This document shows, piece by piece, positions 28,143 through 36,998 of a stretch of DNA of 64,000 nt (positions are counted from its first letter, which is position 1; each line of letters opens with the position of its first letter). The stretch is from the NCBI RefSeq assembly GCF_030062155.1, contig NZ_CP118269.1, positions 1,054,001 to 1,118,000 of the forward strand, in the 5' to 3' direction. This DNA comes from Pantoea sp. Lij88. GTDB lineage: Bacteria; Pseudomonadota; Gammaproteobacteria; Enterobacterales; Enterobacteriaceae. Below the pieces are notes generated by a model. It saw nothing but the letters and a program-made list of their open reading frames with translations, was not told where the DNA came from and made no database searches. Made by a program: the position numbers and the translations under genes.

Positions 28143-30230
28143 ATGAGCGCAAACCACATTCCTGTCCAATTCAGCGATCGCAAGCGTCGTGCCGTTGACC
28201 GTCTGACGCGGCGGCTGGTCACCTGTTGTGGCGTGGCGATCCTGCTGTTGATGCTGCTGCTGTTCTGCTGGCTGATTGGCGTGGTGTTACCGCTGTTTAA
28301 TGCGCCAGGCCTGCAAGTGGCGGCCAGTCAGCAACTCTGGGATCGTGCGCCAGCCTTAGCGATTGGTAATCAGGGCAATGTTGGCTGGCGTATCAGCGCG
28401 CGCGGTGCGGCCCGTTTTATTCCGCTGGATGGTCAGCCTGCAGAACCGGCGCTGGCCCTGACCCCTGCACCCGATGACGCCGTGCAGAGTGCCGATGGGC
28501 AGACGCTGCTGCTGAATATGCAGGGCGCGCTGACGCTGATGCAGCCCACAACCGACCATCAGTGGCGTTTCCCGCTGGGCGACAAACCTTTTCATCTGCC
28601 CGATGGCGCGGTGACGAAGATGGCGCTGGCGACGCGCCATGCAGGTCAGTGGCGCATTGCCGCACTCACCGAGGCGGGACTTCGGGTGCTGACGCTGGGC
28701 ACCGATCGCCAGGCCTCGATTATTCCGCTGCCACAACGTCAGCTGGATTTGCTGGCGCTCTCGCCATCCGGCGATCTGCTCTATACCACCGAAGGCACTC
28801 TGCTGCGGGTCTGGCAACTTGATGATGACCGGGCAGTGTTGCGCGAAACCCACACTCTGCCGGCGCGTCCGACCAGTCTGCATCTGCTGGTGGGTGGCCG
28901 AAGCCTGCTGATTCAGGATCACAGCGGCGTCACGCAGTGGTTCGCGATTGCCAGCGATCAGGGGCCACGCCTGCAGCGTATCCGGACCTTTGCCGACAGC
29001 GATGGCGAGACGATTCTGGTGACGGAATCACGACGGCGTGTGTTTGCGACGCTCAGTAAACAGGGGATGCTGCGCCTGTTCGCCAGCAAGCAGAATGGCC
29101 CGATACTGCAGCGTCAGCTGGAGCCTGGCATTGTGCAGGCGCAGTTTTCTCCCCGTGGCGACAGCCTGCTGATTGAGCGGCCGGGAAGCTGGCAGACGCT
29201 GCGACTCGACAATCCGTGGCCGGACGTCACCTGGCGCAATTTCTGGCAAAAAATCTGGTATGAAAACTACCCCGGCCCCGACTGGGTCTGGCAATCGACC
29301 GCGGCCGGTGACAGCTATCAGGCTAAGTTCAGCCTGATGCCGATGGTGATGGGGACGCTGAAAGCGGCCAGTCTTGCGCTACTGTTTGCTACGCCGCTGG
29401 CGCTGGCTGCGGCAATGTACACCGCGTGGTTTATGGCACCAGGCCTGCGACGCTGGGTTAAACCGGCAATCGAGATGATGGGCGCGCTGCCGAGCGTCGT
29501 GGTGGGGCTGATTGCCGGGATCTGGCTCGCGCCGCATATTGGTCAGGCACTGGTGGGCGTGCTGCTGCTGCCGCTGACGCTGGCGGGTTCGCTGCTGCTG
29601 TGCGGCGTGTTCAGCGCACGTTTGCCGCCGCGCTGGCGTCAGCCCGGCCGTGAGGTGCTGCTTCTGCTGCCGCTGTTGCTGCTGGTCACGTTGCTGACGC
29701 TGTGGCTGCCCACGTTGGTGATACCGGATGCGGGCGACTGGCTGCCGCATTACGAGCAGCGCAATCTGCTGGTGGCGGCGCTGGCGATGGGCTTTGCGCT
29801 GGTGCCGTTGATTTTCACCCTCTCTGAAGATGCGCTGTTCAGCGTGCCCGCGGCGCTGGGGCAGGGCTCGCTGGCACTGGGCGCGACGCCATGGCAGACC
29901 CTGACCCGCGTCGTGCTGCCTGGTGCGTCCGCCGGTATTTTTGCCGCCCTGATGATTGGTCTGGGACGGGCCGTAGGAGAAACCATGATTTTGCTGATGG
30001 CGACCGGCAACACACCGCAAAGTGAAGGTGGCCTGTTCAGCGGGCTGCGCGCGCTCTCCGCCAATATTGCCATTGAGATGCCGGAAGCGGCAGCGGGCAG
30101 TGCCCACTATCGCGTGCTGTTTCTCAGCGCCCTGATGCTGCTGCTGTTTACGCTGGTGATTAACACGGTTGCCGAGCTGATCCGTCAGCGACTGCGTCAG
30201 CGCTACAGCCAGCACGAGGAGCAGGCATGA
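28143..30230 (+). CDS. Large PstC-like ABC permease with an inserted beta-propeller-like domain
   Basis: The 695-residue protein is about twice the length of E. coli PstC. An N-terminal membrane helix (about 27-50, VAILLLMLLLFCWLIGVVLPLF) is followed by a ~330-residue periplasmic insertion with repeated strands of the type WRIAALTEAGLRVLTLG, LLALSPSGDLLYTTEGTLLRVW and RRVFATLSKQGMLRLFASKQ, resembling WD40/propeller blades. The C-terminal ~300 residues are a PstC permease: MMGALPSVVVGLIAG and the ABC-contact loop LGQGSLALGATPWQTLTRVVLPGASAGI. It begins an operon of permease, permease and ATPase beside ppk-ppx. No binding protein is encoded, so the insertion may replace or modify substrate capture. 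Phosphate is the inferred substrate. Confidence 0.82.
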   Translation: MSANHIPVQFSDRKRRAVDRLTRRLVTCCGVAILLLMLLLFCWLIGVVLPLFNAPGLQVAASQQLWDRAPALAIGNQGNVGWRISARGAARFIPLDGQPAEPALALTPAPDDAVQSADGQTLLLNMQGALTLMQPTTDHQWRFPLGDKPFHLPDGAVTKMALATRHAGQWRIAALTEAGLRVLTLGTDRQASIIPLPQRQLDLLALSPSGDLLYTTEGTLLRVWQLDDDRAVLRETHTLPARPTSLHLLVGGRSLLIQDHSGVTQWFAIASDQGPRLQRIRTFADSDGETILVTESRRRVFATLSKQGMLRLFASKQNGPILQRQLEPGIVQAQFSPRGDSLLIERPGSWQTLRLDNPWPDVTWRNFWQKIWYENYPGPDWVWQSTAAGDSYQAKFSLMPMVMGTLKAASLALLFATPLALAAAMYTAWFMAPGLRRWVKPAIEMMGALPSVVVGLIAGIWLAPHIGQALVGVLLLPLTLAGSLLLCGVFSARLPPRWRQPGREVLLLLPLLLLVTLLTLWLPTLVIPDAGDWLPHYEQRNLLVAALAMGFALVPLIFTLSEDALFSVPAALGQGSLALGATPWQTLTRVVLPGASAGIFAALMIGLGRAVGETMILLMATGNTPQSEGGLFSGLRALSANIAIEMPEAAAGSAHYRVLFLSALMLLLFTLVINTVAELIRQRLRQRYSQHEEQA

Positions 30231-31861
30231 AGGCGATGCGACAGAATGACCGCTGGCGCTGGTTAACCGCCGGTGCCGTCGCCGTCTGCCTGCTGGCCTT
30301 TACGCTGCTGATCGGGCTGCTGGCCTGGCAGGGCGTGCGCGCTTTCTGGCCGCAGCGCGTGGACCTTTATACGTTCAGTCAGCCTGAAGGTGGCGAAACA
30401 CGCCTGCTGGGCGAAACCCTGGAACATCAGCGACGCTTTCCGGCTCCGGCCGATGAGCAGGGTAACAGCGGCGGCCTGGTGAACCGTTATCTGATCAAAA
30501 CCGGTAACCGTGACTGGGACGCACCCGATTTCCGCGTCGTCTACAGCCGCGCGGCTGCGAATGTCAGCCAGCCAGCGGATGTCATGGTGCTGCAACGCCG
30601 CAGCCACGGTGAGGCCTATGGCTGGTTTGTCGGCCTGCGTGAAGATAATGAAGAGTTAACTGCGCAGGATCCCGATGCGCTGCTGCATCAGCGGCTCGCA
30701 CAGGTGCAGATGCTGGTGCGGCAGGCTAATCAGATTCGCCGCGTTGATATGGCGCGCATCAATAGCCAGCGTGAGCAGCTGGATGAGCAGGCGGCCACCA
30801 ACCGTGCTGCCGGGCGCTTTGATCTGCAGGCAGAATCGGAATATCAGGCCAATCAGGCCGCGTTGCAGCGCCGCTTTAATCAGCTGAGTGAGACCCTGGC
30901 TTCTCTGCAACTGCAGAGTCAGCGTGACATGTTAATTCTGCGGGATGTGCAGGGCACCGAACATGCGCTCCCGCTGACCGAAATTGTCGACAGCTGGAAG
31001 CCGAACGCGATGACGCTGACCGGCAAAACCGGGCATTTTCTGCATCAGCTGTGGCGGTTTGTCAGTGACTCACCTGCCGAGGGCGAAAGTGAATCCGGGG
31101 CGTTTCCGGCGATCTTTGGCACCGTGCTGATGGTGCTGCTGATGTCGGTCGTGGTGATGCCGCTGGGCGTCATCGCCGCCATCTGGCTGCACGAATATGC
31201 CGGACGCAATGCGCTGACCAGACTGGTACGCATCGCGGTGGTCAATCTGGCGGGCGTCCCCTCAATTGTTTATGGCGTGTTTGGTCTGGGCTTCTTTGTC
31301 TGGCTGGTGGGCGGCACCATTGATCAGCTCTTCTTCGCCAGCGCGCTGCCCAATCCCACTTTTGGCACGCCGGGCTTGCTGTGGGCGTCACTGACCCTGG
31401 CGTTACTCACGCTGCCGGTGGTGATTGTGGCGACCGAAGAGGGCTTATCGCGCATCCCCAACAGCCTGCGGCAGGGCTCGCTGGCGCTGGGGGCGACCCA
31501 GGCAGAAACGCTGTGGAACGTGGTGCTGCCGATGGCGGTGCCGGCCATGCTGACCGGCCTGATTCTGGCAGTGGCGCGTGCCGCCGGTGAAACCGCGCCC
31601 CTGATGCTGGTTGGCGTAGTAAAAATGGTGCCGGAACTGCCGGTCGATGCGGTGTTTCCTTATCTGCATCTGGATCGCAAGTTTATGCATCTGGGCTTCC
31701 AGATTTACGATCTGGCGTTTCAGAGTCCGAATATTGAAGCTGACCGGCCGCTGGTGTTCGCCACCGCGCTGCTGCTGGTGCTGATTATTCTGTCGCTTAA
31801 TATGCTGGCGATGGGCCTGCGTCACCGTCTGCGTGAACGCTATCGCCTTATGACTCAATAA
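30227..31861 (+). CDS. PstA-like ABC permease with a long periplasmic coiled-coil extension
   Basis: The 544-residue protein overlaps the previous gene by 4 bp (ATGA). After one membrane helix (about 15-37) comes a ~240-residue periplasmic region containing a Gln/Arg/Leu-rich helical stretch (about 150-230) with coiled-coil character. The C-terminal 280 residues are PstA-like: IFGTVLMVLLMSVVVMPLGVIAAIWLHEY, NLAGVPSIVYGVFGLGFFV and the ATPase-contact loop LRQGSLALGATQAETLWNVVLP. E. coli PstA is about 296 aa, so the N-terminal half is extra. It pairs with the enlarged PstC-like permease; the two extensions probably face each other in the periplasm. Confidence 0.82.
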   Translation: MKAMRQNDRWRWLTAGAVAVCLLAFTLLIGLLAWQGVRAFWPQRVDLYTFSQPEGGETRLLGETLEHQRRFPAPADEQGNSGGLVNRYLIKTGNRDWDAPDFRVVYSRAAANVSQPADVMVLQRRSHGEAYGWFVGLREDNEELTAQDPDALLHQRLAQVQMLVRQANQIRRVDMARINSQREQLDEQAATNRAAGRFDLQAESEYQANQAALQRRFNQLSETLASLQLQSQRDMLILRDVQGTEHALPLTEIVDSWKPNAMTLTGKTGHFLHQLWRFVSDSPAEGESESGAFPAIFGTVLMVLLMSVVVMPLGVIAAIWLHEYAGRNALTRLVRIAVVNLAGVPSIVYGVFGLGFFVWLVGGTIDQLFFASALPNPTFGTPGLLWASLTLALLTLPVVIVATEEGLSRIPNSLRQGSLALGATQAETLWNVVLPMAVPAMLTGLILAVARAAGETAPLMLVGVVKMVPELPVDAVFPYLHLDRKFMHLGFQIYDLAFQSPNIEADRPLVFATALLLVLIILSLNMLAMGLRHRLRERYRLMTQ

Positions 31862-31867
31862 CAGGCT

Positions 31868-32641
31868 ATGACTATGACGTCCGACACGGATATCGCGCTG
31901 ACCGTTAACCATCTGTCGCTGTGGTATGGCGAGCGCCAGGCGCTGCAGGATATTTCTTTGCAGGTGCCAAAAAACAGGATTACCGCGCTGATTGGCCCGT
32001 CGGGCTGTGGCAAATCGACGCTGCTGCGCTGCTTTAATCGCATGAATGACGTGATTGATCACTGTCGGGTAGAGGGGGATGTGCTGCTGGGGTCGCAGCC
32101 GATCCTGCGGCCGGAGCAGGATCTCTCCGCGCTGCGCCGTCGGGTCGGCATGGTGTTCCAGCGGCCCAATCCGTTTCCAAAATCGATCTATGAAAATGTG
32201 GTTTACGGGCTGCGTTTGCAGGGTGTACGCGATCGGCGTGTGCTTAACGAAGCCTGTGAACGTGCGCTGCGTGCAGCCGCGCTGTGGAGTGAGGTCAAAG
32301 ATCAGCTGTCACAGAATGCGCTGACGCTCTCAACCGGACAGCAGCAGCGGCTGGTGATTGCCCGCGCGATTGCGATTGAGCCGGAAGTGCTGCTGCTGGA
32401 TGAGCCGACCTCCGCGCTGGACCCCATCTCCACGCTGGTGATTGAAGAGTTAATGACCACGCTGAAGCAGCACTTCACGCTGGTGCTGGTGACGCACAAC
32501 ATGCAGCAGGCCTCGCGCGTGTCAGATTACACCGCGTTTATGCATCAGGGCGCGTTAGTGGAGTTTGATGAGACCGACCGGATTTTCACCGCGCCGAAGC
32601 AGCGACGGACTGAAGATTACATTACGGGGCGTTACGGCTGA
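31868..32641 (+). CDS. pstB: PstB-like phosphate ABC transporter ATPase
   Basis: The 257-residue ATPase has Walker A GPSGCGKS (43-50), the PstB-typical [19 protein letters not shown], the signature LSTGQQQRL (154-162), Walker [17 protein letters not shown] and the switch histidine in [14 protein letters not shown]. The signature has Thr in place of the second residue of the usual LSGGQ, a deviation worth noting. It follows the PstA-like gene by 6 bp and ends the operon. No phoU or pstS follows. Close resemblance to PstB makes phosphate the likely substrate. A second ATG 6 bp downstream is an alternative start. Confidence 0.88.
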   Translation: MTMTSDTDIALTVNHLSLWYGERQALQDISLQVPKNRITALIGPSGCGKSTLLRCFNRMNDVIDHCRVEGDVLLGSQPILRPEQDLSALRRRVGMVFQRPNPFPKSIYENVVYGLRLQGVRDRRVLNEACERALRAAALWSEVKDQLSQNALTLSTGQQQRLVIARAIAIEPEVLLLDEPTSALDPISTLVIEELMTTLKQHFTLVLVTHNMQQASRVSDYTAFMHQGALVEFDETDRIFTAPKQRRTEDYITGRYG

Positions 32642-32699
32642 GCCAGCAACGGGAGCAAAACAGGTTTTTGTGTCAGACGGCTCATATGCTTAAAGCGAT

Positions 32700-32878
32700 G
32701 GGAGCCTATGCCCGTAGTAAAGCATCGCGGGCCATGGACAAAAACGCCGGGAGCGTTTTTGAACAACGCAACGCGTTGGCCCGGCAACGGGCGCACTTCA
32801 GGGATGAGGTGCGTAATCGCCCGCGCTGAGCTGCCATGGATGGCATTTTTTGCGTCTTTACGGAGGGCATAGGCTCCC
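32700..32878. repeat. 179-bp nested inverted-repeat element
   Basis: The ends are a perfect 14-bp inverted repeat, GGGAGCCTATGCCC (32700-32713) and GGGCATAGGCTCCC (32865-32878); after three mismatched bases the pairing resumes with GTAAAG/CTTTAC. Inside are further hairpins: AAAAACGC/GCGTTTTT (32740-32747 with 32753-32760), GGGCC/GGCCC flanking it, and GGGCG/CGCCC further right. No reading frame of note is present. The shape suits a non-autonomous repeat (MITE- or ERIC-like) or a strongly folded RNA at the end of the Pst-like operon. Copies elsewhere in the genome cannot be checked here. Confidence 0.6.
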
Positions 32879-32928
32879 TGAGCCTTTACTCTGCCAGTAC
32901 TTCATAAGAAGCCCTGGCTTCCGGTGCG

Positions 32929-33567
32929 TCAATCGTTAGCATAGCCCTGCGGCGGCAGCGGTTCGCCATCCAGCCAGGCTTTGCCGTCACGCATCGCCAG
33001 ACGACCCTCGACAAACCAGCCGATCACCAGCGGATAGATCGCGTGCTCCTGATGCTGCACCCGCTCGGTAATCTCCGCTTCACTGTCGCCAGGAAAGACC
33101 GGAACTTTGGCCTGCAGGATCACCGGACCGCCATCCAGTTCGTCCGTCACGAAATGCACGGACGTGCCATGTTCGCTGTCGCCATTTTCCAGCGCCTGAC
33201 GATGGGTATGCAGACCCGGATATTTCGGTAACAGGGAAGGGTGGATATTCAGCAGGCGATCGTGAAAATGCGCCACGAAAGCGCTGCTGAGAATGCGCAT
33301 ATAACCGGCCAGCACAATCAGATCCGGACGGTAGGCTTCGATTTCAGCAATGAGCTGACGATCAAAGGCTTCGCGGTCAGCGAAGTCGCTGGCGGTAAGC
33401 GCGTGGGCGGGAATCCCCGCCTCCTGCGCCCGCGTCAGGCCATAAGCGGCGGCACGGTTGCTGAACACGGCAACGACGCTGCCGTGAATCCGCCCGCTTT
33501 CACAGGCGTCAAGGATGGACTGAAGGTTACTTCCGTTGCCGGAAATCAGTACAACCAGCTTCTTCAT
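32929..33567 (-). CDS. purN: Phosphoribosylglycinamide formyltransferase 1
   Basis: PurN transfers a formyl group from 10-formyl-THF to GAR in purine synthesis. The 212-residue protein has the N-terminal [10 protein letters not shown] phosphate-binding loop and the catalytic set Asn107 and His109 ([10 protein letters not shown]) and Asp145 (TDELDGGP), one residue offset from E. coli numbering. It overlaps purM by 4 bp (ATGA), forming the conserved purMN operon controlled from the PurR-box promoter upstream of purM. Confidence 0.96.
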   Translation of the reverse strand: MKKLVVLISGNGSNLQSILDACESGRIHGSVVAVFSNRAAAYGLTRAQEAGIPAHALTASDFADREAFDRQLIAEIEAYRPDLIVLAGYMRILSSAFVAHFHDRLLNIHPSLLPKYPGLHTHRQALENGDSEHGTSVHFVTDELDGGPVILQAKVPVFPGDSEAEITERVQHQEHAIYPLVIGWFVEGRLAMRDGKAWLDGEPLPPQGYAND

Positions 33568-34604
33568 CCGTTGATGACCACACGCTCTTCGGCATCAGAC
33601 GCTTTAATCACGCCGAGCTTCCAGGCTTTCTCGCCTGCGGCCTGCATCAGCGCAATTGCTTTGTCCGCATCAGCCGGGCTGAGGGCAATGATCATGCCGA
33701 CGCCACAGTTAAAGGTACGGTACATCTCGAAACGGCTGACGTTGCCCGCCTGCTGTAACCAGCTGAAGACCGCCGGCCACTGCCAGCTCTTCTCGTCGAT
33801 GACGGCCTGGGTATTGTCAGGCAGCACGCGCGGAATATTCTCCCAGAAGCCGCCGCCGGTCAGGTGTGCGATAGCGTGCACATCGACCTGCTCAATCAGG
33901 CTCAGGATATTTTTCACGTAGATGCGGGTCGGTTCCAGCAGATGATCGGCCAGCGGTTTGCCTTCCAGCTGTTCCGCCAGCGGATCGGTGTTGCTGACTT
34001 CCAGAATCTTGCGCACCAGCGAATAGCCGTTGGAGTGCGGGCCGCTTGAGCCGAGGGCGATCAGTACGTCGCCATCCTGCACCTTGCTGCCATCAATAAT
34101 TTCTGACTTTTCCACCACGCCGACACAGAAACCGGCCACGTCGTAATCTTCGCCATGATACATGCCTGGCATCTCAGCGGTTTCACCGCCTACCAGCGCA
34201 CAACCCGACTGCAGACAACCTTCGGCGATGCCGGTGATCACCGCAGAGGCGGTATCCACATCCAGTTTGCCGGTGGCGTAGTAGTCGAGGAAGAAGAGCG
34301 GCTCAGCGCCCTGAACCACCAGGTCGTTAACGCACATCGCGACCAGGTCAACGCCAATGGCATCGTGACGTTTGAGATCCATCGCCAGACGCAGCTTGGT
34401 GCCAACGCCATCGGTGCCGGAGACCAGCACAGGTTCACGGTATTTTTGCGGCAGCGCGCAAAGCGCACCAAAACCGCCCAGTCCACCCATCACTTCCGGG
34501 CGACGCGTCTTTTTCACTACGCCTTTAATACGGTCAACCAGAGCGTTACCAGCATCAATATCCACACCGGCGTCTTTGTAACTGAGAGAGGTTTTGTCGG
34601 TCAC
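33564..34604 (-). CDS. purM: Phosphoribosylformylglycinamidine cyclo-ligase (AIR synthetase)
   Basis: PurM closes the imidazole ring of AIR using ATP. The 346-residue protein has the family motifs [13 protein letters not shown] (about 62-74), [34 protein letters not shown], and [13 protein letters not shown]. It is full length and overlaps purN. Divergent from upp with 229 bp between, which hold a near-consensus PurR box. Confidence 0.97.
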   Translation of the reverse strand: MTDKTSLSYKDAGVDIDAGNALVDRIKGVVKKTRRPEVMGGLGGFGALCALPQKYREPVLVSGTDGVGTKLRLAMDLKRHDAIGVDLVAMCVNDLVVQGAEPLFFLDYYATGKLDVDTASAVITGIAEGCLQSGCALVGGETAEMPGMYHGEDYDVAGFCVGVVEKSEIIDGSKVQDGDVLIALGSSGPHSNGYSLVRKILEVSNTDPLAEQLEGKPLADHLLEPTRIYVKNILSLIEQVDVHAIAHLTGGGFWENIPRVLPDNTQAVIDEKSWQWPAVFSWLQQAGNVSRFEMYRTFNCGVGMIIALSPADADKAIALMQAAGEKAWKLGVIKASDAEERVVING

Positions 34605-34655
34605 TGCGAGGTCCCCACGCGAATTGCGGTTGGTGGTTTAAAATAAAGCGCGGCA

Positions 34656-34684
34656 ATTCTATCAGTGCAGGCAAACGTTTGCGA
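34656..34684 (-). promoter_or_regulatory. purMN promoter with near-consensus PurR box
   Basis: AGGCAAACGTTTGCGA (34669-34684) matches 14 of 16 positions of the PurR consensus ACGCAAACGTTTGCGT and contains the perfect palindrome GCAAACGTTTGC. On the reverse strand it overlaps the -35 region of a -10 TAGAAT (34661-34656), so PurR with hypoxanthine or guanine would block purMN. Confidence 0.85.
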
Positions 34685-34785
34685 GTCCGGGATTGCGCAT
34701 CAGGCGATTTTCATTAATCCTCTCTTTGTCCTGGTAAATCCCGCGGCTTTGCGCAAGAGCAGGTGGCGCAGAGCGCAAAAGGCGG

Positions 34786-34806
34786 TATAATCCCGCGATT
34801 TTTTTT
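34786..34806 (+). promoter_or_regulatory. upp promoter with T-run initiation region
   Basis: TATAAT (34786-34791) is followed after 5 bases by GATTTTTTTT (34797-34806). The same initially transcribed sequence type is known from E. coli upp, where UTP level selects between start sites and reiterative U addition aborts transcripts when UTP is high. Conservation here implies the same control. Confidence 0.75.
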
Positions 34807-34833
34807 AGCTCAACTCATTCCGGGAGAACACCA

Positions 34834-35460
34834 ATGAAGATCGTGGAAGTCAGACACCCGCTGGTCAAACATAAACTGGGCCTGATGCGTGAGCATGATA
34901 TCAGTACAAAGCGTTTTCGCGAGCTGGCCTCTGAAGTGGGCAGCCTGCTGACCTACGAAGCGACCGCCGATCTGGAAACAGAGCGCGTCACCATTGAGGG
35001 CTGGAACGGCCCGGTAGAGATCGATCAGATCAAAGGCAAAAAAATCACGGTGGTCCCGATCCTGCGTGCCGGCCTGGGCATGATGGAAGGGGTGCTGGAG
35101 CACGTTCCCAGCGCACGTATCAGCGTGGTCGGTGTTTACCGTGATGAAGAGACTCTGGAGCCGGTTCCCTATTTCCAGAAGCTGGTCTCTAACATCGAAG
35201 AGCGCCTGGCGCTGGTGGTCGACCCGATGCTGGCGACCGGTGGCTCCATGATTGCCACTATCGACCTGCTGAAGAAAGCGGGCTGCACCAGCATCAAAGT
35301 GCTGGTTCTGGTTGCCGCACCAGAAGGGATTGCCGCGCTGGAGAAAGCGCACCCTGACGTCGAGCTTTACACTGCGTCAGTGGATCAGGGACTGAACGAA
35401 AAGGGTTACATCATTCCCGGGCTCGGCGATGCCGGGGACAAGATTTTCGGAACCAAATAA
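34834..35460 (+). CDS. upp: Uracil phosphoribosyltransferase
   Basis: Upp salvages uracil with PRPP to UMP. The 208-residue protein has the PRPP-binding loop [11 protein letters not shown] (about 130-140), the flexible beta-hairpin region and the uracil-binding C-terminus [13 protein letters not shown]. It is followed by a terminator and then uraA, the uracil permease. Its promoter shows the UTP-sensing T-run, so expression should rise when pyrimidines are scarce. Confidence 0.97.
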   Translation: MKIVEVRHPLVKHKLGLMREHDISTKRFRELASEVGSLLTYEATADLETERVTIEGWNGPVEIDQIKGKKITVVPILRAGLGMMEGVLEHVPSARISVVGVYRDEETLEPVPYFQKLVSNIEERLALVVDPMLATGGSMIATIDLLKKAGCTSIKVLVLVAAPEGIAALEKAHPDVELYTASVDQGLNEKGYIIPGLGDAGDKIFGTK

Positions 35461-35467
35461 ATCGCAC

Positions 35468-35494
35468 AGCCGACCAGAGAGTCGGCTTTTTTTT
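35468..35494 (+). terminator. Terminator after upp
   Basis: AGCCGAC (35468-35474) and GTCGGCT (35481-35487) with a 6-nt loop and an eight-T run. uraA lies only 112 bp beyond, so read-through at this site would set uraA expression. Confidence 0.85.
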
Positions 35495-35507
35495 GGCAAA
35501 AAAAACG

Positions 35508-35581
35508 CCCCGAAAGGATTCGGTCTGCCGCAAGGCGCACCGGCTTCACTGCTGCTGTGCCAGAGGCGCGAATCTCCGGGG
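35508..35581 (+). promoter_or_regulatory. Long hairpin in the upp-uraA interval
   Basis: CCCCG (35508-35512) with CGGGG (35577-35581), and GATTCG (35517-35522) with CGAATC (35569-35574), fold the whole 74-bp segment back on itself. It ends 25 bp before the uraA start and may influence uraA translation or protect the mRNA end. Confidence 0.4.
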
Positions 35582-35606
35582 ATAAAAAAACATAAGGGGA
35601 TAAATG

Positions 35607-36890
35607 ATGACTCGTCGCGCCATTGGCGTCAGTGAACGACCGCCGTTACTGCAAACCATTCCACTCAGCCTGCAACACCTGTTCGCCATGTTTGGTGCCA
35701 CGGTACTGGTTCCGATTCTGTTCCACATCAACCCGGCGACGGTGCTGTTATTCAACGGCGTCGGCACACTGATTTATCTCTTTATCTGTAAAGGCAAAAT
35801 TCCCGCCTACCTCGGTTCAAGCTTTGCCTTTATCTCGCCGGTGCTGCTGTTGCTGCCGCTGGGTTATGAGGTGGCGCTGGGCGGATTTATCCTGTGCGGC
35901 GTGCTGTTCTGTATCGTGGCGCTGATTGTGAAACGCGCCGGCACCGGCTGGCTCGACGTGATGTTTCCGCCTGCGGCGATGGGCGCGATTGTCGCCGTCA
36001 TCGGTCTGGAACTGGCGGGTGTGGCGGCGAATATGGCCGGCCTGCTGCCCGCAGAAGGCAGCGCGCCCGACAGTAAAACCGTGCTGATTTCGCTGGTCAC
36101 GCTGGGCGTCACGGTCTTCGGTTCCGTGCTGTTCCGTGGCTTCCTGGCGATCATCCCGATTCTGGTGGGCGTAGTAGCGGGGTATCTGCTCTCTGCGTTT
36201 ATGGGCATCGTTGACTGGAGCGGCGTGGTCAAAGCCCCGTGGTTTGCGCTACCCACCTTCTATACGCCGCGCTTTGAGTGGGTGGCGATGCTGACGATTC
36301 TGCCTGCGGCGCTGGTGGTCATCGCCGAGCATATCGGTCATCTGGTGGTCACTGCCAACATCGTGAAAAAAGATCTGATTCGCGACCCTGGCCTGCATCG
36401 TTCGATGTTCGCCAACGGCTTGTCGACCGTGATCTCCGGCTTCTTTGGCTCCACGCCGAATACGACCTACGGTGAAAACATCGGTGTGATGGCGATTACC
36501 CGCGTCTACAGTACCTGGGTGATTGGTGGCGCGGCGATTCTGGCGATCCTGCTCTCCTGCGTCGGCAAACTGGCGGCGGTGATCCAGGCGATCCCGGTTC
36601 CGGTCATGGGCGGCGTGTCGCTGCTGCTGTATGGCGTGATTGGCGCATCCGGTATCCGCGTGTTGATCGAATCCAAAGTGGATTACAACAAAGCGCAGAA
36701 CCTGATCCTCACCTCGGTGATCCTGATCATTGGCGTCAGCGGTGCGAAGGTGCATATCGGCGCGGCAGAGCTGAAAGGCATGGCGCTGGCGACGATCGTG
36801 GGTGTCGGCCTTGCGCTGATCTTCCGGGTGATCTCGTGGCTACGTCCGGAAGAAGTAGTGCTGGAGGCTGAGGAACCGCGCGAGCATTGA
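35607..36890 (+). CDS. uraA: Uracil:proton symporter UraA
   Basis: UraA imports uracil with protons across the inner membrane. The 427-residue protein has the UapA/UraA (NAT) plan of about 14 membrane helices in core and gate domains; the signatures ISPVLLLLPLGYEVALGGFI, VVIAEHIGHLVVTANIVKKDL and SGFFGSTPNTTYGENIGVMA with the substrate-binding Glu are all present. Two ATGs are adjacent; the second (35607, MTRRAIGVSERPP) matches E. coli and is used. AAGGGG lies nine bases upstream. It is downstream of upp past a terminator. Confidence 0.96.
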   Translation: MTRRAIGVSERPPLLQTIPLSLQHLFAMFGATVLVPILFHINPATVLLFNGVGTLIYLFICKGKIPAYLGSSFAFISPVLLLLPLGYEVALGGFILCGVLFCIVALIVKRAGTGWLDVMFPPAAMGAIVAVIGLELAGVAANMAGLLPAEGSAPDSKTVLISLVTLGVTVFGSVLFRGFLAIIPILVGVVAGYLLSAFMGIVDWSGVVKAPWFALPTFYTPRFEWVAMLTILPAALVVIAEHIGHLVVTANIVKKDLIRDPGLHRSMFANGLSTVISGFFGSTPNTTYGENIGVMAITRVYSTWVIGGAAILAILLSCVGKLAAVIQAIPVPVMGGVSLLLYGVIGASGIRVLIESKVDYNKAQNLILTSVILIIGVSGAKVHIGAAELKGMALATIVGVGLALIFRVISWLRPEEVVLEAEEPREH

Positions 36891-36998
36891 TCGCAGTGAG
36901 CCTGACAGGATCCGGGGCAGGGACGCCCCATTCATCTCTTTCTGAAAACTGTGTTAGACTTCCCCCGATTTTTTGCTTGTTCTCTTGCTGAGGTGCTT

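Noticed and set aside
29379..30215. Reverse frame of 278 codons opposite the PstC-like gene
   Set aside because: Extremely Gln/Arg-rich shadow of a membrane-protein coding strand.
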